Below are positions 34,282 to 42,669 of a stretch of 64,000 nucleotides of DNA, one piece after another. The translations under genes and the position numbers were made by a program. The stretch spans positions 8,391 through 72,390 of the forward strand of contig DATNIT010000295.1 of assembly GCA_035604335.1 (NCBI GenBank). The letters are read 5' to 3'. The notes under the pieces were generated by a model. The model was not told where the DNA came from. It saw only the letters and a program-made list of their open reading frames with translations, and made no database searches. This DNA is from DASZHJ01 sp035604335. Its GTDB lineage: Bacteria; Pseudomonadota; Alphaproteobacteria; ATCC43930; CGMCC-115725. The stretch's first letter is position 1. The number at the start of each line of letters is the position of its first letter.

Positions 34282-35283
34282 ATGAAGAGACGCGATGTGC
34301 TGAAGCTCGGCGCGGCCACTGCGCTCGGTGCCGCCGGACTGGGCTACGCGCGGCCAAGCTCCGCGCAGGCGAAGCTGGTGCTCAAGGCCTCGGACGTGCA
34401 CCCCGAAGGCTATCCGACCGTCGTCGCTGTCGAGACCATGGGCAAGAAGCTCGAGCAGGCGACCAACGGCCGCATCAGCGTCCAGATGTACGCCTCGATG
34501 CAACTCGGCGGCGAGAAGGAGGCGATCGAGCAGGCCCAGGTCGGCGCGATCCAGTTGGGCCGCGTCAGCGTGGGCGCTCTCGGCCCCGTGGTCGACGATC
34601 TCAACGTCTTCAACCTGCCCTTCCTGTTCCGCGACACCGCGCACATGGAGAAGGTGATCGACGGGCCGATCGGCCAGGAGCTTCTGGACAAGGTCACCAA
34701 CAATCCGAACACGCACCTGGTCGGGCTCTGCTGGATGGATGCGGGCGCCCGCAATATGTACGACACCAAGCATCCCATCAAAGGCATCGAGGACCTCAAG
34801 GGCATGAAGGTCCGCGTGATGGGCAATCCCATGTTCGTCGACATGATGAACGATCTCGGCGGCAACGGCGTCGCGATGGGCTACGACCAGGTGTTCAGCG
34901 CATTGCAGACCGGCGTGGTCGACGGCGCCGAGAACAATCCGCCGAGCTTCTATTTCGACAACCACTATCAGGTCGCGAAGTACTACACGATCACCGAGCA
35001 TCTGATCGTGCCGGAGATCCTGATCTTCTCGCGCCCGACCTGGGACAAGCTCGACAAGTCCGACCAGGACCTGATCACGAAGCTCGGCCGCGAGGCGCAG
35101 CTCGACGAGCGCAAGCTTTGGATGGAGAAGGAGAAGGACGCGCTCGACAAGATGAAGGCCGCCGGCATCGAGATCGACACGGTCTCGGACAAGAAGGCGT
35201 TCCAGGACGCGGTGAAGCCGGTCTGGGACAAGTACGGCGCCAAATACGCCGACCTCATCAAGCGCATCCAGGCGGTGAGCTGA
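34282..35283 (+). CDS. dctP: TRAP transporter substrate-binding protein, DctP family
   Basis: 333-residue periplasmic binding protein. N-terminus MKRRDVLKLGAATALGAAG has a twin-arginine-like RRDVLK motif before a hydrophobic core, with cleavage near SSAQA-K, so Tat export is possible. DctP family landmarks: GGEKEAIEQAQVGAIQLG, the conserved Arg in GMKVRVMGNPMF that pairs with the ligand carboxylate, GYDQVFSALQTGVVDGAENNP. It binds an organic acid such as a C4-dicarboxylate, sugar acid or related solute. First gene of dctP-dctQ-dctM, separated from dctQ by a family B repeat. Confidence 0.93.
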   Translation: MKRRDVLKLGAATALGAAGLGYARPSSAQAKLVLKASDVHPEGYPTVVAVETMGKKLEQATNGRISVQMYASMQLGGEKEAIEQAQVGAIQLGRVSVGALGPVVDDLNVFNLPFLFRDTAHMEKVIDGPIGQELLDKVTNNPNTHLVGLCWMDAGARNMYDTKHPIKGIEDLKGMKVRVMGNPMFVDMMNDLGGNGVAMGYDQVFSALQTGVVDGAENNPPSFYFDNHYQVAKYYTITEHLIVPEILIFSRPTWDKLDKSDQDLITKLGREAQLDERKLWMEKEKDALDKMKAAGIEIDTVSDKKAFQDAVKPVWDKYGAKYADLIKRIQAVS

Positions 35284-35324
35284 ACCGAGACGGAGTGAGT
35301 CGAGTGTCGGCGCCGAGCCAGCGG

Positions 35325-35494
35325 ACTCACCCCTCACTCCTCACCTTGCCTCTCCTCTCTCCCAAGGGAGAGAGGAGAGGGATTATGAAGAATGGTGCCT
35401 TTGAAACCCCTCTCCGCTCTCCCCGCTTGGGGAGAGGGGAGAGGGAGGGGCCCGCCGACGCGCAACGGCGGTGGGAGGGTGAGGTGTGAGGGGC
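35325..35494. repeat. Family B palindromic repeat, copy 3, inside TRAP operon
   Basis: CTCACCCCTCACTCCTCACC ... at the left and GGGAGGGTGAGGTGTGAGGGG at the right are inverse. Inner hairpins: CTCTCCTCTCTCCC/GGGAGAGAGGAGAG and CCCCTCTCC ... GGAGAGGGG. It fills the dctP-dctQ gap and reaches past the GTG used as the first possible dctQ start. In an operon of unequal subunit needs, such a hairpin could protect or end the dctP message. Confidence 0.75.
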
Positions 35495-36091
35495 GAGCCA
35501 GCGACAAGCGAAATCTCCGAGCAAGGGGACCGCGAGAACCAGTTTCGGCGGGTGCCCGAGCCTGGTCTGCTCGATGCGGAGGACTTCGGCATCCTCGCCT
35601 CGGGACTGCGCGCCGCGATGGACGCGCTCTATCACGCCTGCGTCCTCGTCGCGGGCGGAGCGCTGGTGCTGATCTCCGCGGTGATCCCCTACGGCGTTTT
35701 CACGCGCTATGTGCTGAACAGCGCCGCCTCCTGGCCGGAGCCGATGGCGGTACTGCTGGCGATCGTGTTGACCTTCGTCGGCGCCGCCGGCTGCTATCGC
35801 GCGCGGATGCACATGCGCGTGACGGTGGTGGTGGGGTTGCTGCCGCCGCTGGGACAACGGATCATGAACCTCCTCGGGGAAGGCGTGATGGCGGCGGTGT
35901 GCGCCTTCATGGTGATCTGGGGCGAGCGCTTGGTGGCGACCACCTGGCATCAATCGATCGCGGAGTTTCCGTTCCTGTCGGTGGGTGTCACGTATCTGCC
36001 GATACCCGTCGGCGGCGCGATCACGCTGCTGTTCGTGATCGAGCGCGTCTTGATCGGCCCGCCCGCGCGCGACGCCCAGTCGCTTCATTGA
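35486..36091 (+). CDS. dctQ: TRAP transporter small permease, DctQ family
   Basis: Up to 201 residues, four membrane helices (ALYHACVLVAGGALVLISAVI, PMAVLLAIVLTFVGAAG, a third around GLLPPLGQRIMNLLGEG, VTYLPIPVGGAITLLFVI). Family motif FTRYVLNSAASWPEP follows helix 1. The start is uncertain. GTG 35486 lies in the 3' part of repeat copy 3; GTG 35552 or ATG 35618 are alternatives that leave all helices intact, the last giving 157 residues, near the family norm. It is the inner-membrane partner of DctM. Confidence 0.85.
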   Translation: MRGEPATSEISEQGDRENQFRRVPEPGLLDAEDFGILASGLRAAMDALYHACVLVAGGALVLISAVIPYGVFTRYVLNSAASWPEPMAVLLAIVLTFVGAAGCYRARMHMRVTVVVGLLPPLGQRIMNLLGEGVMAAVCAFMVIWGERLVATTWHQSIAEFPFLSVGVTYLPIPVGGAITLLFVIERVLIGPPARDAQSLH

Positions 36092-36113
36092 GGCGCCACG
36101 CCGGGGATCGCTC

Positions 36114-37403
36114 ATGGACATCCTGATCCCGATCGGCGCCATGTTCCTGTGCTTCGCGATCGGCGTGCCGATCGCTTATTCCCTCGGCGTCGCCGCCATC
36201 GTGGGCGCCTACTGGATCGATATCCCGCTCGAGGCGGTGATGCTGCAGATATCGAGCGGCGTCAGCAAATTCGCCATGCTCACGATCCCGTTCTTCGTGC
36301 TGGCGGGCGCCATCATGGCCGAGGGCGGCATGGCGCGGCGCCTGGTGGCATTGGCCAACGTGCTGGTGGGAGTCGTCCGCGTCCGTGGCGGCCTATCGGT
36401 GGTGAACATCGTCGCGACGACGTTCTTGAGCGGCATCTCGGGCTCGGCCGTCGCCGACACCTCCGCGATCGGATCCGTGATGATCCCGCAGATGGAGAAG
36501 AACGGCTATCCGCGCGTCTTCGCCACCAACGTCACCATCACCGCCTCCGTGCAGGCGCTGCTCGTCCCGCCCAGCCACAACGCGGTGATCTACTCGCTTG
36601 CGACCGGCGGCGCGATATCCGTCATCGACCTCTTCATGGCGGGCGTCGTCCCCGGGCTGCTCCTGGGCGTCGCGCTCATCATCCTCTGCATCGTGATCGC
36701 TTACCGAAACGACCACCCGCGCGGCGAGCCGGTGCCGATGCGGCAGGCGATCGGCATGGCGGTCGAGGCGTTCTGGGGCCTGATCACGCTGATGATCATC
36801 CTCGGCGGCATATTGGGCGGCATCTTCACCGCCATCGAGGCCGGCGCGGTCGCCTGCGTCTGGGCGTTCTTCGTCACCATGTTCATCTACCGCGATTATC
36901 GCTGGCGCGATCTGCCGGTGCTGATCCACCGCACGCTGCGCACCGTCGCGATGGTGATGACGCTGATCGCGATGGCCGCGAGCGTCGGCTACATCATGGC
37001 GCTGATGCAGGTGCCGGCGAAGGTCACGGCGGCGTTCCTCACGGTCTCGCACAACAAGTACGTGATCCTGATGCTGGTCAACGTGATGCTGCTGGTGCTC
37101 GGCTGCCTCATGGACATGGCGCCCTCGATCCTGATCTGCACGCCGATCCTGCTGCCGGTGATGGTGAATTTCGGCGTCGATCCCGTGCACTTCGGAATGA
37201 TCATGATGCTCAACCTGGGCATCGGTCTCTGCCATCCGCCGGTAGGCTCCATTCTCTTCGTGGGCTGCGCCGTGGGCAAGGTCACCATGGAGCAGGTGAT
37301 GCGGCAGATCTGGCCGTTCTACGGCGTCATGTTCTTCGTGCTGATGCTGGTGACCTACATCCCCTCGCTCTCGCTCTGGATGGTGCGGCTGGTCGCGCAT
37401 TGA
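36114..37403 (+). CDS. dctM: TRAP transporter large permease, DctM family
   Basis: 429-residue DctM-type sodium-coupled permease with about 12 hydrophobic helices. Landmarks: PFFVLAGAIMAEGGMARRLV, the SGSAVADTSAIGSVMIPQM segment, which holds family-conserved polar residues of the transport site, and NLGIGLCHPPVGSILFVG near the C-terminus. It begins 22 bases after dctQ. It ends the operon and is followed by a family A repeat. Confidence 0.94.
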   Translation: MDILIPIGAMFLCFAIGVPIAYSLGVAAIVGAYWIDIPLEAVMLQISSGVSKFAMLTIPFFVLAGAIMAEGGMARRLVALANVLVGVVRVRGGLSVVNIVATTFLSGISGSAVADTSAIGSVMIPQMEKNGYPRVFATNVTITASVQALLVPPSHNAVIYSLATGGAISVIDLFMAGVVPGLLLGVALIILCIVIAYRNDHPRGEPVPMRQAIGMAVEAFWGLITLMIILGGILGGIFTAIEAGAVACVWAFFVTMFIYRDYRWRDLPVLIHRTLRTVAMVMTLIAMAASVGYIMALMQVPAKVTAAFLTVSHNKYVILMLVNVMLLVLGCLMDMAPSILICTPILLPVMVNFGVDPVHFGMIMMLNLGIGLCHPPVGSILFVGCAVGKVTMEQVMRQIWPFYGVMFFVLMLVTYIPSLSLWMVRLVAH

Positions 37404-37430
37404 GCCGGAGATAGCTGCACGGCGACGTTA

Positions 37431-37537
37431 CGTCCTTCGACGCGCTTCGCTTGCTCAGGATGAGGCAGGCTGAGATTGGCACAACGAACACCCTCATCCT
37501 GAGCAAGCGAGCCATTGGCGAGCGCGTCGAAGGACGC
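37431..37537. repeat. Intergenic inverted repeat, family A copy 3
   Basis: 107 bases: CGTCCTTCGACGCGCTTCGC-TTGCTCAGGATGAG on the left and CTCATCCTGAGCAAGCGAGCC...GCGTCGAAGGACGC on the right. Unlike copies 1 and 2, an extra GCCATTGGCGA-like insert is seen in the right arm, while the left arm is shorter, keeping the total span. It lies just after dctM. Confidence 0.82.
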
Positions 37538-37569
37538 ACGACCGCTTCCAAGCTGCCAACGCATGCCTG

Positions 37570-38247
37570 ATGGAGCCGAGATCAGTTGCTAGACTGTACA
37601 GCATGCTTCGCGCACCGCTCGTGATCTCGTACGGCACCGACCTCGGCGTTACGATCGAGCCGGACCGACCCTTGCGGCTCAGCACCATGGCGTGGGACTT
37701 TCCGGAGCGGCCGGACCTAATCGCGCTAACAAGCGTCTCCGACCGGCTCGATTTCCTCCGCGATCATCTGAAGTCGCTCTGCGGCATCTGGGACAAGCTG
37801 CCGCGGCTGTTCCTCGACGCCTATTTCCGCGACATCGGCGCCTGCATCGCGCGCGACCGCTCCGCGATCGAGGGCGTCGCGGCCGGGCACGGCGGGCTGT
37901 TCCGGCCCGAGGACTGGAGCTTTGCCGCGCTCTGTCCCCTACCCCGGGCGCGCTTGCCGGCTGCTCCAGAGACGCCGGTCGATTTCGCGTTCTGGACCGG
38001 CGAGACCTTTCACGCGGTGGAGATCGCCGGCGGCATGTCGCAAAGCCGGGCGCGCCGCGATCGGCTCGCGCGCCTCAAGGAGACTGGTAATCCCGCGATC
38101 GAGATTCCCGGCGCCGAGCTCGAGCATGGGCGCGCTGGCGATCTGAGGATGCGCCTACCCGCTCCTTTCAGCGATTTTTGGAAGACGGTGGCTCTTCCCT
38201 CGAGCCCCTTCCGGATCGGCGCCCTCGACGAGATCCTGTCCACGTAG
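37570..38247 (+). CDS. Hypothetical protein, soluble, unrecognised
   Basis: 225 residues, no signal or membrane segment. I do not recognise the family. The composition is protein-like (Trp, Phe and Asp well placed) and the third-position GC is high, which supports coding. The C-terminal half FAFWTGETFHAVEIAGG, then SQSRARRDRLARLKETGNP, has the look of a strand-turn-helix with acid residues such as seen in nuclease-like folds, but this is only an impression. ATG 37570 or ATG 37603 (MLRAPLVIS) may start it; neither has a good ribosome site. Convergent with the LVIVD gene, four bases apart. Confidence 0.62.
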   Translation: MEPRSVARLYSMLRAPLVISYGTDLGVTIEPDRPLRLSTMAWDFPERPDLIALTSVSDRLDFLRDHLKSLCGIWDKLPRLFLDAYFRDIGACIARDRSAIEGVAAGHGGLFRPEDWSFAALCPLPRARLPAAPETPVDFAFWTGETFHAVEIAGGMSQSRARRDRLARLKETGNPAIEIPGAELEHGRAGDLRMRLPAPFSDFWKTVALPSSPFRIGALDEILST

Positions 38248-38251
38248 TCCG

Positions 38252-39460
38252 CTACAGCGTCATCTCCAGCACATAAAGCCCGCCGGAAAAGCGGTCGACG
38301 GCGTAGACGATCTCGTTCTCGTCCACGTAGACGTCGTTGACGTTCGCGGAGCCCACGGTCGACCCCTTGGGCGTGGGCGGCACGTAATGCGCGACCTCCT
38401 TGGGCTGGAACGGGTCGGAGATGTCGTGCACGCGGACGCCGCCGTTGAAGTAGGTGCCGAACACCAAGGTGCTGGACCGGAACGCAGGGCCCGGCCGGTT
38501 CTCGTGCAGATTGTGGGCGCCGTAGCGGCCGGGGACCTGGCGCTGGGTCGCGATCGGCGGCAGCGGCAGCGTGCTGATCGGCACCAGATTGTCCTCGCGG
38601 CGCGCGTCCACGATCCAAACCAGCTTCGGCCAGTCCTTGCCGCGATCCGTGATGGCCTCGTCGCTCACCACCAGGAGGTCGCGGTCGAGGAGCGGCAGCA
38701 CCGTATGGGTAAAGCCCGGATAGGGCGGATGCGGGTTCCAGTGCCCGACCGGCTTCGGCCGCGCCCTGTCGGAGATGTCGAGGATCCAGGCGCCGCCGTC
38801 GATCATTCCCACATAGGCGCGGTCGGGCCGCTCGGGATAGACGTTGGTGTTGTGAGCGCGGATGCCGGTGTCGAACTGCGGATGCCGCGGCGGCGGCGGC
38901 GCGTCGTCGCCCTCCCGCGTGCCCGGCACCCACCAGCGCCCGAGCTCGACGGGCTTGGCGGGGTTGCGGACGTCGACGATCCGGTAGGCCTGGTCGTCGC
39001 GGGGATTGCGCGGCTGAAAATCCGGCGCGCCGCCGGAGCAGTGGATGGTTTCGCCGTCGACGAACCAGACCTGATGCACGCCCCGCGAATGCGGCCCCGA
39101 GCAATCGAAGAACCCGATCGAGCGCGGTTGCTCCGGCTCGGCGATATCGAAGAGCTCGATGCCCGCGGGCGTCTTGCCGACGGTCGCGGTCTGGTAGGCG
39201 ACGGCCATCACGTCGCCGCAGATCTCCAGGGAATTGGAGCGCATCTGCCGATGCGGCAGATCCTGCTGCAGGATCATCCGGGGACGCCGGGGATCGCTCA
39301 CGTCGACCGCGGTGAAATTCTTGGGTGCGGACTCATGGGCGAGCCACAGGATACGCCGCCCGCCCTTCGCGAGCTGCAGACTCATGCCCTCGCCGATATT
39401 GCCGAACCCGCCGAGCTCGTCGTGGGCGAGGAGCTTCATGTTGGAAATGCTTTCGGTCAT
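38252..39460 (-). CDS. LVIVD repeat (beta-propeller) protein
   Basis: 402-residue protein built of LVIVD-type repeats, each with an -a/vDvsDP.rP- pattern (FTAVDVSDPRRPRM, IELFDIAEPEQPRS, YRIVDVRNPAKPVE, AWILDISDRARPKP, VRVHDISDPFQPKE). These predict a beta-propeller, a binding scaffold rather than an enzyme. No signal peptide is evident from ATG 39460. It follows an NMT1-type binding protein on the minus strand with 22 bases between, so both may be co-expressed. Function unknown. Confidence 0.88.
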   Translation of the reverse strand: MTESISNMKLLAHDELGGFGNIGEGMSLQLAKGGRRILWLAHESAPKNFTAVDVSDPRRPRMILQQDLPHRQMRSNSLEICGDVMAVAYQTATVGKTPAGIELFDIAEPEQPRSIGFFDCSGPHSRGVHQVWFVDGETIHCSGGAPDFQPRNPRDDQAYRIVDVRNPAKPVELGRWWVPGTREGDDAPPPPRHPQFDTGIRAHNTNVYPERPDRAYVGMIDGGAWILDISDRARPKPVGHWNPHPPYPGFTHTVLPLLDRDLLVVSDEAITDRGKDWPKLVWIVDARREDNLVPISTLPLPPIATQRQVPGRYGAHNLHENRPGPAFRSSTLVFGTYFNGGVRVHDISDPFQPKEVAHYVPPTPKGSTVGSANVNDVYVDENEIVYAVDRFSGGLYVLEMTL

Positions 39461-39482
39461 GCGGGAATGCTCCGGTGGAAAA

Positions 39483-40502
39483 TCAGTTGCCGTCGATGCG
39501 GCGCTTGGCATCCTCGATCAGGCTGAGGTCGACATAGGCGGGCTCGAGGCGGATCACGCTCGGGAGAATACCGAGCTTCGCGGATTCGTCGATCTCGATC
39601 TGAATGGCCTTGATCTCCGGCCGCGCATCGGGCGAGCGGTACCAATCGGCCTGGGTGAAGCAATAGGCGAGATTGTCGGCCGGCAGCCTCGTCACGTCGG
39701 CCGCGATCGCCAGCGCATCGGCTCGATTTGCGGGATCGAGGAACCAGCGCAGCGCGCGAATATGGTCCTCGAAGAAATCCACCACGGCGGCGCGATGGGC
39801 CGCGATGAAGTCCGCGCGCATCGCCCAGTGCACGGTCTGCATGGTGCCGAAGGCGTCGTTGATGTGAAACAGCGCGCGATACCGGCCGCTCGCCTCGATG
39901 CGCGGCGCGAATTGCGGCAGCAAGGCGATCAGATCGACTTTTCCGTCCTCGATCATCGCCGGCATGTTGGCGAAATTCGTCTCCGCGCTGGTGATATCGG
40001 CGTCGAGCACGCCGTGCCGGTGCAGCACGATGCGCATGGCTGCGTCGCTCGCGGAGCCGATGGCGTTGGTCGCGATCCGATGTCCCCTAACGTCCTCGAT
40101 CGTCTGGATCGGCCCGTCCTTCCGCACCATGTAAGGCTGGCTGAAATGGCCGCCGACGCCGTCCTGGATCACGTCTGCGACCACGCGCACGTCGAGATGC
40201 GCGTTGGTAACGGCCAGCGCAAAGGCCGAGGAGCCAAACGCCGCCACTTCGAGCTCGCCAACGGCCATGGCCACGATCTGCGGCGTGCTGCCTTGGAAAC
40301 GGATGGGCTCCGCCACATAGCTCTCGCCGAAATGGCGGAACACCTCGGGATGGCGCCGCTGCAGCTCGCGGATGAGCGGCGCCAGATGGCCCGGCGCCTG
40401 CGCCCAGCCCACGCGGATCGGCACCGGATCGGCGCGCGCCGGCAAAGCCGCCGCCAGCGCGAGGAGCGCGCCAAGAACGACCGCCGATGCCGTCCGTCTC
40501 AT
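39483..40502 (-). CDS. ABC transporter substrate-binding protein, NMT1/TauA/SsuA type
   Basis: 339-residue exported binding protein. Signal peptide residues 1-24 (SAVVLGALLALAAALPARA-DP). The mature start IRVGWAQAPGHLAPLI and the central AFGSSAFALAVTNAHLDVRVVADV match the aliphatic sulfonate/nitrate/taurine and thiamine-precursor family. The C-terminal EIDESAKLGILPSVIR is typical too. No permease or ATPase genes are close. It may feed a remote transporter or serve as a sensor component with the LVIVD protein encoded downstream. Confidence 0.86.
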   Translation of the reverse strand: MRRTASAVVLGALLALAAALPARADPVPIRVGWAQAPGHLAPLIRELQRRHPEVFRHFGESYVAEPIRFQGSTPQIVAMAVGELEVAAFGSSAFALAVTNAHLDVRVVADVIQDGVGGHFSQPYMVRKDGPIQTIEDVRGHRIATNAIGSASDAAMRIVLHRHGVLDADITSAETNFANMPAMIEDGKVDLIALLPQFAPRIEASGRYRALFHINDAFGTMQTVHWAMRADFIAAHRAAVVDFFEDHIRALRWFLDPANRADALAIAADVTRLPADNLAYCFTQADWYRSPDARPEIKAIQIEIDESAKLGILPSVIRLEPAYVDLSLIEDAKRRIDGN

Positions 40503-40564
40503 GCGGCGATCTTAGCAAAGGGTCCGGGTTTGCACAGGACCGGCCCTATGCGAGGATCGCTGCC

Positions 40565-41578
40565 GTGAGCGCCCCGGAGCCCCGTGCCCCACTCCCGAAC
40601 GAGCCGATCGGCGGCTCGCTGATCACGGGATTCCTCGGCAGCGGCAAGACCACGCTGCTGAACCGGTTGCTTCGGCACCCCGGCATGGGCGACACCGCCG
40701 TGATCGTCAACGAGTTCGGCGAGATCGGGCTCGATCATCTTCTGATCGAGACGGCGCTCGACAGCGCCGTGCTGCTGAAAAGCGGCTGCCTCTGCTGCAC
40801 GCTCCGCGGCGACCTCGTGGACACGCTGGCGAGCCTATACGACCGGCGGCGCCGCGCCGAGGTGCCGGCCTTCCGCCGCGTGCTGATCGAGACCACGGGC
40901 CTCGCCGATCCCGCGCCGATCCTGCACGCGCTCATGGCCGATCCCGCCGTGACGCGGCACTATCGCATGGATCACGTCATCACCACCGTCGATGCCGTGA
41001 ACGCGCTCGGCCAGCTCGCGGAGCATTACGAATCCGCGAAGCAAGCAGCGGTGGCGGACCGCCTGGTGCTGACGAAGTGCGACCTCGCCTCCCCGGCGGG
41101 CATCGGCGCGGTCACCGCGCGCCTCCGGGCGCTCAATGCCACGGCGCCGATCCTCCGCGCGGTCGATGGCGCGATCGAGCCCGATGCGCTCTTTGGTCCG
41201 TCAACGGAGGAACGGGCGTCTCGGGTGCCCGGAACCGAGCCGCACGCTCACGCGCACGGGGCTCACGACGGCCACCATCACGGCATCTCGTCCTTCGTCC
41301 TGGTGCGCGACGAGCCTTTGCCGTGGCCGGCTCTCGCCCGCTGGCTCGAGTCCCTGGCCTCGCTGCGCGGACCCGATCTCTTGCGCGTCAAGGGCATCGT
41401 GAATGTCCAAGGGCGGTCGCGGCCCGTCGTGATCCACGCGGTGCAGCACGTGCTGCACCCGCCGCGCGAGCTTTCGGACTGGCCCGACGGCGACCGCCGC
41501 TCGAAGATCGTGTTCATCACCCGCGCCATCGGCGAGGCCGCGCTGGAAAAGTCTTTCCGCGCGGCGGTCGCGGCTTAG
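40565..41578 (+). CDS. COG0523 GTPase (CobW/ZNG family metal chaperone) with His-rich insert
   Basis: 337-residue G3E P-loop GTPase. Walker A GFLGSGKTT at about residues 22-30, the switch region NEFGEIGLDHLL, the metal-binding CLCC motif (residues about 75-78), Walker B ETTGLADP, and the guanine motif TKCD. The insert HAHAHGAHDGHHHG, residues about 222-235, is a metal-collecting stretch typical of zinc (ZNG1/YjiA-like) or cobalt chaperones. Start GTG 40565, with GAGGATCGCT upstream, gives the usual N-terminal length. Standing alone without cob or nitrile hydratase genes, zinc delivery under limitation is more likely than cobalamin synthesis. Confidence 0.9.
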   Translation: MSAPEPRAPLPNEPIGGSLITGFLGSGKTTLLNRLLRHPGMGDTAVIVNEFGEIGLDHLLIETALDSAVLLKSGCLCCTLRGDLVDTLASLYDRRRRAEVPAFRRVLIETTGLADPAPILHALMADPAVTRHYRMDHVITTVDAVNALGQLAEHYESAKQAAVADRLVLTKCDLASPAGIGAVTARLRALNATAPILRAVDGAIEPDALFGPSTEERASRVPGTEPHAHAHGAHDGHHHGISSFVLVRDEPLPWPALARWLESLASLRGPDLLRVKGIVNVQGRSRPVVIHAVQHVLHPPRELSDWPDGDRRSKIVFITRAIGEAALEKSFRAAVAA

Positions 41579-41584
41579 CGCATG

Positions 41585-42436
41585 TCACTGCGGAAATTGG
41601 ACGCGGAGCCGTCTCAAGCGTTGTTGCGCCTCGCGATCGCCCGCCGCCGCGGCCTTGCCGTACCAGAGCGCCGCCCGCGCGGGATCGCCCCTGAGGCCGC
41701 GCACACCGGCCTGAGTCAGGTAGACGGGATCGTAGGTCTTGGCGACCCCCAGCGCCGCGACCCGGTTGCCGCTGGCGGCGGCACGCTCGAAGGCGGAGCG
41801 CGCCGCGACGATGTCGCCGGTGTCCAAGAGCTGGTCGCCGCGCCGGATCAGCGCCTCGGTCTCCTCGGCCGGCAGCGGCAAGGACGCGGTCTCATCGGCG
41901 GGCGCGGGTGCCGGCGCCGGTGCGACCTCGATCGACGCGCTGGTCAAGGGCTCCGGAGCGAGGGGCGCTGCCGCGGGGGGCAGAGCCGCGGTCTCGGCCG
42001 CAGGCTCGGCTTGCGGCGTAGCCTCCGAACCGGCCTGCGGTTGCACGTCCTGCAGGACTGCGGTGCTCGCGGGCGCTGTCTCGGCGGCGGGAAGCTCCTC
42101 CGGGACGACAGGGCCGGCCGCGGGCAATGCCTCGGAGTGCTCGACCGGCTTAGGGGCCGGAAGCTGGACGGAGACGCTGGGCGGCGCGGAGATCAGCGTC
42201 CGCGGAGCCGTCAGATTGAACAGGAGCGCGGAGACCACCAGAAACGCGATCAGGACGAACGACAGAATCTCGATGAGGAGCGCGGAGCGCCGGGGCAGGA
42301 GCGGTTGCTCCGGCGCGGGCACTGGCATCTCGTGCATCTTGGAGTGCGTGAGCGGGATCATGCGAGAGGTCGCCGGGCACGCATCCGCGGTCTCGGCCTC
42401 GACCCCGCTGGTCTCGATCGGCGCTCTCTGCTGCAT
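41585..42436 (-). CDS. Membrane-anchored protein with Sel1-like repeats
   Basis: 283 residues from ATG 42436 (starts at 42361 or 42337 are possible). One transmembrane helix, residues about 52-74 (SALLIEILSFVLIAFLVVSALLF), is followed by a long Pro/Ala/Glu-rich spacer (85-200) and two to three Sel1/TPR-like units (ALIRRGDQLLDTGDIVAARS, AALGVAKTYDPVYL, ARAALWYGKAAAAGD). A periplasmic scaffold or envelope protein is suggested. It is convergent with the COG0523 gene (six bases apart). Its long upstream frame overlaps the crotonase gene on the other strand and is not counted here. Confidence 0.78.
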   Translation of the reverse strand: MQQRAPIETSGVEAETADACPATSRMIPLTHSKMHEMPVPAPEQPLLPRRSALLIEILSFVLIAFLVVSALLFNLTAPRTLISAPPSVSVQLPAPKPVEHSEALPAAGPVVPEELPAAETAPASTAVLQDVQPQAGSEATPQAEPAAETAALPPAAAPLAPEPLTSASIEVAPAPAPAPADETASLPLPAEETEALIRRGDQLLDTGDIVAARSAFERAAASGNRVAALGVAKTYDPVYLTQAGVRGLRGDPARAALWYGKAAAAGDREAQQRLRRLRVQFPQ

Positions 42437-42669
42437 AGTCCCGCGATCGTCGACGCCCGGCCCATCGGCGGTGGTTCCAAGGTGCGTTTGCCCTTCGTCG
42501 GAATCCCCTTTACTCCGCTTCCCGCCGCGCGTCATCGGGGAGCCCGCGACTCCGTGGATTTCCGCGGACGACTCGGCCGCGTCGCCTCGAGAAATCGAGC
42601 CGAATCGTCCCGAGTCGCGGGTATCTTTGCCCGAGCCGCCGCCCCGCCTGATCGCCGAGGAGACCGTCC

